The translations under genes were made by a program, and so were the position numbers. The notes under the pieces were generated by a model. That model had not been told where the DNA came from and searched no databases. It saw nothing but the letters and a program-made list of their open reading frames with translations. This document shows positions 47,183-54,517 of a DNA stretch of 64,000 nucleotides, piece by piece. The DNA is from JAKLIX01 sp964605655 (GTDB lineage Bacteria > Bacteroidota > Bacteroidia > Bacteroidales > CAIXZF01), in assembly GCA_964605655.1 (NCBI GenBank), contig CAZSDK010000017.1, forward strand, positions 37,300-101,299, in the 5' to 3' direction. Numbering within the stretch: position 1 is the stretch's first letter; the number at the start of each line of letters is the position of its first letter.

Positions 47183-48097
47183 CACTTTCAGTTTCAGCAG
47201 GTTTCTTGTCTTTGGTGGCTTCACGTATTCCAAGTAGCAGAGAAGGTACGAGGACAAAAACAGAGGGTACGGCATATAAAAACCCTTTTGACAATGCCGG
47301 GTAGGAAGATTGCTGCAAAGATGCTTTGTAGTTGAGCCGGTCAGCAGGGACAGGTGTCAGGATCAACAGTCCGGTACCTCCGGCAGCCCTTTCACCGTAA
47401 ATCTCGTCATGGTATTTCTCGGGTTCTGCTGCAATACGTTTTCTGGCTTCTTTTAGGAGGTCTCTTCTTTTCCCGAACACCAGTGCATCAAAACCGCAGT
47501 TCTCCACGCAGGCAGGAACACCTCCGCCGAGGGTCCTTTCGTAACACTGCGTACATTTTTCAATTTTGGGATTGGCACTATGATACTCGAATTTGGGCAC
47601 ATCGAAAGGACAGGATACCATACAGTAACGGCATCCCATGCACTTATCACCCCTCCAGATCACGGGCCNNNNNNNNNNNNNNNNNNNNNNNNNNNNNNNN
47701 NNNNNNNNNNNNNNNNNNNNNNNNNNNNNNNNNNNNNNNNNNNNNNNNNNNNNNNNNNNNNNNNNNNNCAGGCAGGCTCATTGCAGTGCATGCACTGTGT
47801 CCTGGTATAAACCTGTTTCCCATACACCTCATACACATTTAGTATCGTCCTCTGATTTTCACTGGTCTTTCTCAGAGTACCCACGATGGGTGTGTCTTTG
47901 GGTTCCGGAAGCTTGTTGGCTTCTGCACAGGCAAACTCGCAGTTCTGACAGCCTATACAACGCACCGAATCATAGAGTATCCCCTGGAACTCGGTGTATT
48001 TGTACTTACTGGGTTTGGCTTCGACTGTCTTACCAACGGCCAGGGTGGTTCCCACCACCCCAAGCGTCTTTAGAAAATTCCTTCGGTCAATTCCCAT
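47175..48097 (-). CDS. HybA-like 4Fe-4S ferredoxin-type subunit, interrupted by assembly gap
   Basis: The gene starts at 48097 with a twin-arginine signal (DRRNFLKTLGVVG) and ends at 47175. The N-terminal part has CIGCQNCEFACAEA and CMHCNEPA; then 100 N intervene; the C-terminal part resumes in another frame with PVIWRGDKCMGCRYCMVSCPF, CTQCYER and CVENCG, followed by a C-terminal membrane helix (about FLYAVPSVFVLVPSLLLGI). This is the normal order of a HybA/NrfC-like four-cluster protein exported folded by Tat. The frame change fits a placeholder gap of arbitrary length: in relatives only some 15-20 residues would be missing, so I treat it as one intact gene and not a pseudogene. It should pass electrons between an unknown periplasmic partner and the HybB-like subunit. 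Confidence 0.85.
47669..47768. other. Scaffold gap of 100 N
   Basis: Exactly 100 undetermined bases inside the HybA-like gene. The round length suggests a placeholder whose true size is unknown. Confidence 0.98.
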
Positions 48098-48135
48098 AAA
48101 AATGAAGTTTTATATTAATGATGAGTGATTAGTCA

Positions 48136-49818
48136 TTATCTGGCAGTATCCAGGAATTCAGTCTGAAAATCATCCCATACCTCAGGGCCCAGGTTGGCCA
48201 GGACATGGTCTTGAAGGGCACCTCCGTCCTGGAGGATCACTGTGGCAAAACCCTGCTCACCTTTCTTGAGGTCCATGGCGAGGAAATCCTTCACACGCGT
48301 GAACTCATTCCTGATCCAGTTTTTATAGGGGTCGGCCATAAATAGCATCTGGATCTCCTTGAGCCAGCTGGCAGGCTCCACTTCGTACACCCATCCTTCG
48401 CCGTAAGGAGCCTGATTGATCAGGGTCAGGTCCTGTGCCAGCATGGTATTATTACCCTTGATGGTACCTGTGACCGGGGACTTGATGCTGAGGTGTTTAC
48501 CTTCCTGGATGATGTCGAGGAAAGGTTCTCCCTTGGTGATCTTTTCCCCCGGCTTCTTCATCACGATCCTGGTGAGAGGTCCGGTAAGGTGCTGCAGGAA
48601 ATCATCGATTCCCACCTTCACGGCACCGTCTTTTTCCATGAAAGCCCAGGTATGACTTTTATCAAAGTAAATACCGTTGTAAACATGGATGGATTCCTCG
48701 TTGATCATGGAGTTATCCAGCACTTTTAACACTGGACGTGTGGATTTGCGAATGCTGAAGATGCGCATCAGGGAGCTGACCACCAGTGCCAGAAACAGTA
48801 TGCCCCCTGTGATGATTAGAGCCCAGTTGCTCCGTGAAAGGCCCCGGTCCTCAGGCATGGCAGCTGTGGTGGTTACCCCCAGCATTTCCAGTTTCTGCAT
48901 GCGATCGTTGCTCACCAGGTCAGTATATCCAAACTGGTTAAGGTAGGGCTGGCCTGCCGTCAATACCCACTTCAGGAATTCAACCTCTGTCTTGCCAACA
49001 GGCTGTGCCGATGAAAGTGAATATACATCCTGAAACAGTGCTTTGGGATATTTCCCGATCCAGATCCCCCTGGAAAAGGTGGAAGCATCGGTATAAATGT
49101 CCTCAAAACCATCGAGCCTTCCGTTTTTATTCAGGTCGAATGGAAGGAAATGAATACCGGCAGCCAGGGTATTACTACCAGACTGGTACAGGCTTGTCCA
49201 CCGGCAGAACCCGATGGATAATGGATCATTCCCCACTTTAACCACAATGTCATCTTTACTTTCCAGGGGATATCCAGCCAGCTGTTCGGGACTGATTTTC
49301 AGAAAATGTGCGGTCATTAATCTGGTGGATTCACTCCCGTCAAAGTAAAAATGGACGGTCTCTTTGCTTCCTCCATGAGTAAGGGTTCCCCAGTTGCTAC
49401 CCCGTGGATCGGAAAACAACTGTGCCAATTTATCACTGTTGATCCCCTGCTCCGCAATTTCTTTATAATAGGGATTATTTGCACTGATTACAGGAACAAT
49501 CACTTCTTTCCCGACTGCCATCCGCCAGCTGCCCTCTTGTTGGGATGTTTCTCCAATAATCCTGTTAGTAAAAAAAAGGTCTCCTGCAGGCTGATGTTGA
49601 TCCACCGGCTGCACCCTGATGAGGGCATCCTTCTGTTCCTGGTTGAAGGAGGTGACCCAGGCCGAGATTAAGGGATAAAGGTCCGGAGTGCTGTAAATCA
49701 GGGTACTGCCTGCTTGCTTGGAATTCTGAGGAGAACCCTCTGCGCTGACAAACAAGCTGTTACTAAAAAGTAACCCACAAAGGCTTGCTACGATGACTGT
49801 GGTTTTCATGGCTTTCAT
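48136..49818 (-). CDS. PstS-like periplasmic domain fused to GcvH-like domain
   Basis: A 560-residue protein with a signal peptide ending near VSAE. Residues about 38-310 resemble PstS-type phosphate-binding proteins (IYSTPDLYPLISAW, VIVPVISANNPYY, LAQLFSDPRGSNWG, GSESTRLM). Within this part is a calcium-loop-like segment D228-L-N-K-N-G-R-L-D236-GFE. A membrane helix lies at 333-352. Residues about 380-500 are GcvH-like (KSHTWAFMEKDGAVKVGIDD, then APYGEGWVYEVEP), and the C-terminus repeats the extension found in the 237-residue protein (ILQDGG at 528-533). The lipoyl position is again Gly (G440) with Lys441 next to it. The topology puts the binding domain outside and the GcvH-like domain inside the cytosol. 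It is the first gene of the operon. Confidence 0.75.
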   Translation of the reverse strand: MKAMKTTVIVASLCGLLFSNSLFVSAEGSPQNSKQAGSTLIYSTPDLYPLISAWVTSFNQEQKDALIRVQPVDQHQPAGDLFFTNRIIGETSQQEGSWRMAVGKEVIVPVISANNPYYKEIAEQGINSDKLAQLFSDPRGSNWGTLTHGGSKETVHFYFDGSESTRLMTAHFLKISPEQLAGYPLESKDDIVVKVGNDPLSIGFCRWTSLYQSGSNTLAAGIHFLPFDLNKNGRLDGFEDIYTDASTFSRGIWIGKYPKALFQDVYSLSSAQPVGKTEVEFLKWVLTAGQPYLNQFGYTDLVSNDRMQKLEMLGVTTTAAMPEDRGLSRSNWALIITGGILFLALVVSSLMRIFSIRKSTRPVLKVLDNSMINEESIHVYNGIYFDKSHTWAFMEKDGAVKVGIDDFLQHLTGPLTRIVMKKPGEKITKGEPFLDIIQEGKHLSIKSPVTGTIKGNNTMLAQDLTLINQAPYGEGWVYEVEPASWLKEIQMLFMADPYKNWIRNEFTRVKDFLAMDLKKGEQGFATVILQDGGALQDHVLANLGPEVWDDFQTEFLDTAR

Positions 49819-49866
49819 TTTTTTTATGGTATTATGAACTTGATCTGATGAATGTCTCCTTCACGA

Positions 49867-49882
49867 ACCAATTTGAATGCCA
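49867..49882 (-). promoter_or_regulatory. Candidate sigma-54 (-24/-12) promoter
   Basis: Read leftwards: TGGCAT (49882-49877), five bases, TTGGT (49871-49867). The sigma-54 consensus is TGGCAC-N5-TTGCT. The -24 GG and spacing are exact; the -12 element has G for C. Transcription would begin near 49857, about 39 bases before the first gene of the HybAB/GcvH-like operon. A matching NtrC-type regulator is encoded in the same cluster. Confidence 0.55.
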
Positions 49883-49923
49883 AACTTATTAACTAATTGT
49901 TTCTCTGTATTTTATATTAATGT

Positions 49924-50033
49924 GTTTCAAACTTCAACGGGATATTCTGTTGAATATTTAAACACCCTAAAAACTGATTCGTTTCAAACCCACGTTGGTA
50001 TTGGGCTTCGATTGACTGTTGAATATTTAAACA
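49924..50033. promoter_or_regulatory. Two composite direct repeats, possible enhancer sites
   Basis: CTGTTGAATATTTAAACA occurs exactly at 49947-49964 and 50016-50033. Each copy is preceded by GTTTCAAAC (49924-49932 and 49981-49989). The core TGTTGAATATTTAAACA is nearly palindromic, as expected for a dimeric regulator. The copies lie about 90-180 bases upstream of the inferred sigma-54 start site, the usual distance for activator sites. Confidence 0.55.
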
Positions 50034-50059
50034 TTTGTTGTGTTTTTAAACAACAAATG
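50032..50059. repeat. 10-bp perfect inverted repeat
   Basis: CATTTGTTGT (50032-50041) and ACAACAAATG (50050-50059) are perfect inverted copies around eight AT-rich bases. The left arm touches the second 18-base repeat. It could be an operator, or a structural element between the two divergent genes. Confidence 0.6.
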
Positions 50060-50201
50060 CTATATTCCTGATGTTGTGATATTTATAAAGGCCTCATTTT
50101 CTTTGAAGATTGAAAGGTACATATAAATATAATTATGGTGTTATCTTTCCCCTAACTTTAAAAACATTCCTAAATTCGCAGGGATTGTTAAAACAGACCT
50201 T

Positions 50202-50483
50202 ATGTTAAAAGTAAATGAGTATTTTGAAGGAAAAGTGAAGTCCATTGCCCTGGAAAACAAGGAAGGGAACCTCACCGTCGGCGTTATGGAAACAGGAGAG
50301 TATGAGTTCGGGACCAGCACCGTGGAGCACATGACCGTTATCTCTGGCTGCCTCATCGTGCAGCTTCCCGGAGAATCAGAATGGACAGAATATCATCCTT
50401 TTGAGACCTTTGTCGTCCCAAAAGACAGGCGGTTTAAACTTAAAGTCCCTGAAAACTCTTCCTATAAATGCATTTATAAATAA
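50202..50483 (+). CDS. ppnP: Pyrimidine/purine nucleoside phosphorylase PpnP
   Basis: A 93-residue single-domain cupin of the PpnP (DUF1255) family, which splits nucleosides with phosphate into base and ribose-1-phosphate. Family features are EYFEGKVKSIALEN, the central GTSTVEHMTVISG and TFVVPKDRRFKLKV; the length is typical. It is divergent from the PstS/GcvH-like gene, with 383 bases of regulatory DNA between. Confidence 0.92.
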   Translation: MLKVNEYFEGKVKSIALENKEGNLTVGVMETGEYEFGTSTVEHMTVISGCLIVQLPGESEWTEYHPFETFVVPKDRRFKLKVPENSSYKCIYK

Positions 50484-50575
50484 ATTTCTGTCTGAACCTC
50501 TAATTTAGGATTTCACTGGAAATTTTCCGTAATTTCATCCTGGGATTCCATTTGTCCATCAACTGAATCACAGGT

Positions 50576-52201
50576 ATGAACTGCCGCCGTCGTTTTCTCC
50601 TTCTGTCCATCTTCCTCTCAGGCTTGTTGTCATTGTTCTATTCCTGTAAAAAAGAGGATTTCGATTTTGACAACCTGGCCTCTCCTGAGTTTGACTGGGA
50701 TGGTGCCATGCCACTGGTACATTCGGTCATGACCGTCGAAGATATGCTTCCAAAAGGAAGCCATATCGTCGAGGACAGCAACCACCTGCTCACGCTGATC
50801 TACGAAACGGAACTTGCTTCTCTCAAAGCAGAGGATTACATCAGTATTCCGGATCAAAACATGTCATTCGACGAAACCAATCTAATGATTGTTGTCCCTA
50901 CCGGAACATCCGCCACCCTGCCCTTTGACCGGTCCATCCCCTTTGTATCTCCTCAAAGCGGTCAGCACATCGACAGCATCAGGATCAAATCCGGAAACAT
51001 CCACATAGCCTACCAATCCAACATCAACCATAACGGCACCGTTCAGGTCACCCTTCCCAATGTCCGCAAAAACGGATTTCCCCTTCAGACCAACTTCGAA
51101 CACCTGTATCAGGGGTCGCTCCCTGTGACCGGTACCATCAACATCGACCTCTCGGGTTATACGATTGGTCTCGTTGCTGACACGGCAGGGACCACGACCC
51201 TGGCTGTTAACTTCATTATTAATATCAATGGCGATAACAACCCTAATAACTCTCCCTACAGTTTCCACCTGGATGCCTCGCTTACCAACCTGAAGTTTGC
51301 CGGCATTTTTGGCTATCTCGGCCAGTACACTTACAACCTTGCCGATTCCTTGTCTATCAACATTTTTCACAACAACCTGGAAGGCTATATCGAATTCAGC
51401 GACCTGAAACTGCTGATCTCCACCTATAATAGTGTGGGCATGCCTTTGCAGCTGAATATCAACCAGTTGAAAGCATATTCCTCCGTGGTCCAGCCTTATG
51501 TGGTAGATATTGCAGCTCATTCAGGATTTCCAAATCCCCTCAACTTCCCTTCCCCTGATCTTAGCGAGCTGGGTCAGGAAGCCGATACCACCTTTCTTAT
51601 CTCTACTTCCAACAGCAACCTGAATCAGGCCATTCATATCTCCCCACAGTATTTGTTCTTCGATGTCACAGGAAAAAGTAATCCGGACACCACGGCTTCC
51701 CAGGAGAATTTCGTACTCGACACCAGTCACTTTAAAGTTAAATTAAAGGTTGAACTCCCCTTTTTTGCCTCCGTCGAGAACTTCCAGTTCCAGGATACCC
51801 TGGACTTTAAATTTGAAGACATAGAGGAGATCCAGGAATTCTCTTTCAAACTGGTCACCAGGAACGGGTTCCCTCTCGAGGTTAAAATTCAGGCCTATTT
51901 TGCCGACTCAAACAACCAGGTCCTTGACTCCCTCATTTACGGTAACGATCCTTATATCGTCCACGCAGCACCTGTCAGCGGTCCGCCCGACTACAGGGTG
52001 ATAACTCAGCCTCCGCCTCCCCTTTACACCTATTCGCCTCAGCCCCTCGACCGCATGCGTCTGGCCCGGCTGAACAACTGTCGGAAAATGATACTCAAAG
52101 CAGGTTTGAACACCACCAACCTGGGGGTTGTCAAGATCTACTCCGATTATGATATCGATTTACGACTCGGTGCCAGGATCAAAGCCCGGTATCAACCCTG
52201 A
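50576..52201 (+). CDS. Lipoprotein of unknown function
   Basis: A 541-residue lipoprotein with lipobox FYSC (Cys24), followed by KKEDFDFDNLASPEFDWDG. The rest is beta-rich with repeats of hydrophobic/polar alternation and no domain I can name. It ends two bases before the start of a DUF5723 outer membrane gene, which overlaps the next gene, so the three form an operon (lipoprotein, barrel, surface protein). This grouping suggests an outer-membrane or surface assembly role, but I cannot say which. Confidence 0.75.
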   Translation: MNCRRRFLLLSIFLSGLLSLFYSCKKEDFDFDNLASPEFDWDGAMPLVHSVMTVEDMLPKGSHIVEDSNHLLTLIYETELASLKAEDYISIPDQNMSFDETNLMIVVPTGTSATLPFDRSIPFVSPQSGQHIDSIRIKSGNIHIAYQSNINHNGTVQVTLPNVRKNGFPLQTNFEHLYQGSLPVTGTINIDLSGYTIGLVADTAGTTTLAVNFIININGDNNPNNSPYSFHLDASLTNLKFAGIFGYLGQYTYNLADSLSINIFHNNLEGYIEFSDLKLLISTYNSVGMPLQLNINQLKAYSSVVQPYVVDIAAHSGFPNPLNFPSPDLSELGQEADTTFLISTSNSNLNQAIHISPQYLFFDVTGKSNPDTTASQENFVLDTSHFKVKLKVELPFFASVENFQFQDTLDFKFEDIEEIQEFSFKLVTRNGFPLEVKIQAYFADSNNQVLDSLIYGNDPYIVHAAPVSGPPDYRVITQPPPPLYTYSPQPLDRMRLARLNNCRKMILKAGLNTTNLGVVKIYSDYDIDLRLGARIKARYQP

Positions 52202-52203
52202 CC

Positions 52204-53604
52204 ATGAAACACAGAGGAAAACATATCGCCTTCTGGGCAGGGACTTTCCTTCTGATGGTCTCCTTTTTTACGGCTTTTGGCCAGGACAGTCGTCACCTCG
52301 TCTTTCTCAGGTCGGTACCACAGTCGTTTAAACTGAATCCTGCCAACGAGGTCCCTTACGGATTCTGGATCGGATTTCCCGGACTCTCCTCCTGGTCGGT
52401 CAGTGTCGAAAACTCCGGGTTCACCTATCATGACATATTCTACCGCACTCCCGATGATTCCCTGCGGATCAGCATCGATGGATTCCTCAACGCCTTGCAG
52501 GAATCCAATTATATCTCCTCCAACCTGCAGGCCGAAGTGCTGGCCTTCGGCTTCCATGTCCGGGAAACTTATATAGACTTTAGATTTACCGACAGAATTG
52601 CGTCCAATATCAATTATTCACGCGATTTTATGTCATTCCTCCTCAAAGGAAACGGACAATTCATCAATAAGACCGCCAGCTTCAGCGGCACCGGCTTCAA
52701 CCTCAACTGTTTCCATGAAATCTCACTTGGCTTTTCCACCATGCCCCGCCCAAATATCAGAGCGGGTGTCAGGCTTAAACTCCTGGGAGGCATCGCTAAC
52801 ATCAGCTCCAAAAAGACCGACATCACCCTCTTCACCAACGAAGAACTGGCCTATGCCATGACCGTCAATTCCAATATCGAGATCAACACAAGTATCCCGG
52901 GCTTAAATAACGACAGCCTGGAAGATAAGCTCGATTTCGACGTGGATGAAGACGATGCGCTTAACGCCCTGAAGGAGTTCAGAAACCCGGGTTATGCCAT
53001 GGACCTTGGTCTCGAGTACCAGATGAACGAAAGGTGGCTGTTCGGATTTTCAATGCTCGACCTGGGCTTCATCCACTGGAAAAACAATCCCAGGAACTAT
53101 ATCAGTGATAAAAACAAACATCAGTTCACTTTCGAAGGGATCGACCTCTCGAGCATCGACGACCACGACAGCACCATTTTTAGGGAACAGATCGAGATGG
53201 TGCTGGACACCCTGGAAGAGAACCTGGGTATCAACACCACCAGGAGCGCTTACACCGGGTACCTCGTACCCCAGCTCAATGTAACAGCTGAATACAGCCC
53301 CGACCAGAGAAATCACTTCGGTTTGCTCTTCCGCGGGGAAATCTTTAATGACAAGCTTTTCCCAACTCTTCTAATTAACTACAACGTGGAAGTCGGACGG
53401 TTTTTTACCCTCATGGCCGGTTATCATCTCAACAAAAACAATTATCGCAATATCGCCCTTGGATATTCCTTCAAAGTTGCCGGGCTGGAACTCTATATGA
53501 TCACCGACAATGCCTATGCCTTCTACGATCCCAGTCTGTCAAAGTTGGTGCATTTTCAGTTTGGAGTCAATTTTTGTTTCACCGATAAAAGATTCAGACA
53601 ATGA
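52204..53604 (+). CDS. DUF5723-type outer membrane beta-barrel protein
   Basis: A 466-residue protein with a signal peptide ending TAFGQ. The mature start (FLRSVPQSFKLNPANEVPYG, then FWIGFPGLSSWSVSVENSGF) is the pattern of DUF5723 proteins, and the rest has many amphipathic strands ending FGVNFCFTDKRFRQ, fitting an outer membrane barrel. The function of the family is unknown. It overlaps the next gene by four bases (ATGA), a sign of translational coupling. Confidence 0.8.
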   Translation: MKHRGKHIAFWAGTFLLMVSFFTAFGQDSRHLVFLRSVPQSFKLNPANEVPYGFWIGFPGLSSWSVSVENSGFTYHDIFYRTPDDSLRISIDGFLNALQESNYISSNLQAEVLAFGFHVRETYIDFRFTDRIASNINYSRDFMSFLLKGNGQFINKTASFSGTGFNLNCFHEISLGFSTMPRPNIRAGVRLKLLGGIANISSKKTDITLFTNEELAYAMTVNSNIEINTSIPGLNNDSLEDKLDFDVDEDDALNALKEFRNPGYAMDLGLEYQMNERWLFGFSMLDLGFIHWKNNPRNYISDKNKHQFTFEGIDLSSIDDHDSTIFREQIEMVLDTLEENLGINTTRSAYTGYLVPQLNVTAEYSPDQRNHFGLLFRGEIFNDKLFPTLLINYNVEVGRFFTLMAGYHLNKNNYRNIALGYSFKVAGLELYMITDNAYAFYDPSLSKLVHFQFGVNFCFTDKRFRQ

Positions 53605-54389
53605 AGCAACATGCTACACTAGTCATCCTGTCGGTCCTTGTGGTATCCATTGGTGCCACAGGCTTTTCCCTTATGAGTACCTCAGGAGCCCCGGGTGGAT
53701 ATACAGGATCTCCGGGCGATGGCCACGACTGCAGCCACTGCATGGGAGGCACGGTCATTAATGTCTCCGGATGGATAACATCTACCATTCCCACTGCTGG
53801 CTATACCCCGGGAACGACCTATGAAATCACCATGACCAATAATCTAGGTGGTACGGGTAAATTTGGCTTCCTCTGCGCTCCCCAGACCCTTTCGGGTAGC
53901 CTGGTCGGCAGCCTGACAGCGGTACCCGGAATCACACAACTCATGGATAATCAGACCTATGTGACTCATTGGTGGGCGGACTATTCTACCCATTCCTGGT
54001 ATTTCAATTGGACGGCTCCTGCTGCCGGTACGGGTGCCGTGACTTTCTATGCAGCCTTTGCCAGGGGGAATGCCGGGTTGGTCGGACTGACCACTTATGT
54101 GGTTAATGAGAATTTTTCCGGTATCCCCGGACAGGACGGGCCTGCAACGGTGGTCCTGGGTCCCAATCCTGCCCGCGACGCGATTATCCTCAAAAATTTG
54201 CCCGGACAGGGAGAAAAACCCATGATTCACATCCTGGATTCGGGAGGAAAATTAGTGAAAGCAGCTATTCCTTCAGATTTCTCAGGAATGACTTGTTCTA
54301 TCAGTACCTCTGGTTTAAGAACTGGATTATATCTTGTTGAATACCAATCGAATACTCAACACTCTATCTTCAAAGTTCTGGTTCTCTGA
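53601..54389 (+). CDS. Choice-of-anchor V protein with T9SS sorting domain
   Basis: A 262-residue exported protein. After a signal peptide (ending near GATGF) comes SGAPGGYTGSPGDGHDCSHC, the opening of the Reeler-like choice-of-anchor V domain (about 28-170). Most relatives have CxxCH at this point; here it is CSHCM. The last 75 residues (LGPNPARDAIILKNL, ILDSGGKLV, LRTGLYLVEY) form a type A C-terminal sorting domain, so the protein should be exported by the type IX system and attached to the surface. It is translationally coupled to the DUF5723 gene. Confidence 0.85.
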   Translation: MKQHATLVILSVLVVSIGATGFSLMSTSGAPGGYTGSPGDGHDCSHCMGGTVINVSGWITSTIPTAGYTPGTTYEITMTNNLGGTGKFGFLCAPQTLSGSLVGSLTAVPGITQLMDNQTYVTHWWADYSTHSWYFNWTAPAAGTGAVTFYAAFARGNAGLVGLTTYVVNENFSGIPGQDGPATVVLGPNPARDAIILKNLPGQGEKPMIHILDSGGKLVKAAIPSDFSGMTCSISTSGLRTGLYLVEYQSNTQHSIFKVLVL

Positions 54390-54468
54390 CGAAAAGAGGC
54401 GGCTCATAACTATTGTTTGTCTATATCTCGACTTCGTAATATTCCAAAACATTGATAATCAGAGGTCA

Positions 54469-54513
54469 TGCTGAGCGGAGTCGAAGCATTTTGAGCCCTA
54501 AGAGACAGACTCT
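54469..54513 (+). repeat. Dispersed intergenic repeat, copy 2
   Basis: TGCTGAGCGGAGTCGAAGCA followed by TTTT and, nine bases on, GAGACAG (54502-54508). The 16-base core at 54477-54492 is identical to the core of the copy at 33844-33890, with the same spacing to GAGACAG. It sits between two convergent genes. Confidence 0.7.
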
Positions 54514-54517
54514 ATTT

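Noticed and set aside
47182..47275. Extended N-terminus of 31 residues for the HybB-like protein
   Set aside because: It lies within the coding sequence of the HybA-like gene and does not resemble the family; MSKIAYTLPKDN at 47182 is the natural start with an eight-base overlap.
49924..50059. Repeats spaced at CRISPR-like distance upstream of ppnP
   Set aside because: Only two repeat units are present, the intervals differ in length, the repeated parts are both boxes and what would be spacer, and no cas gene is in the window. Regulatory sites explain them better.
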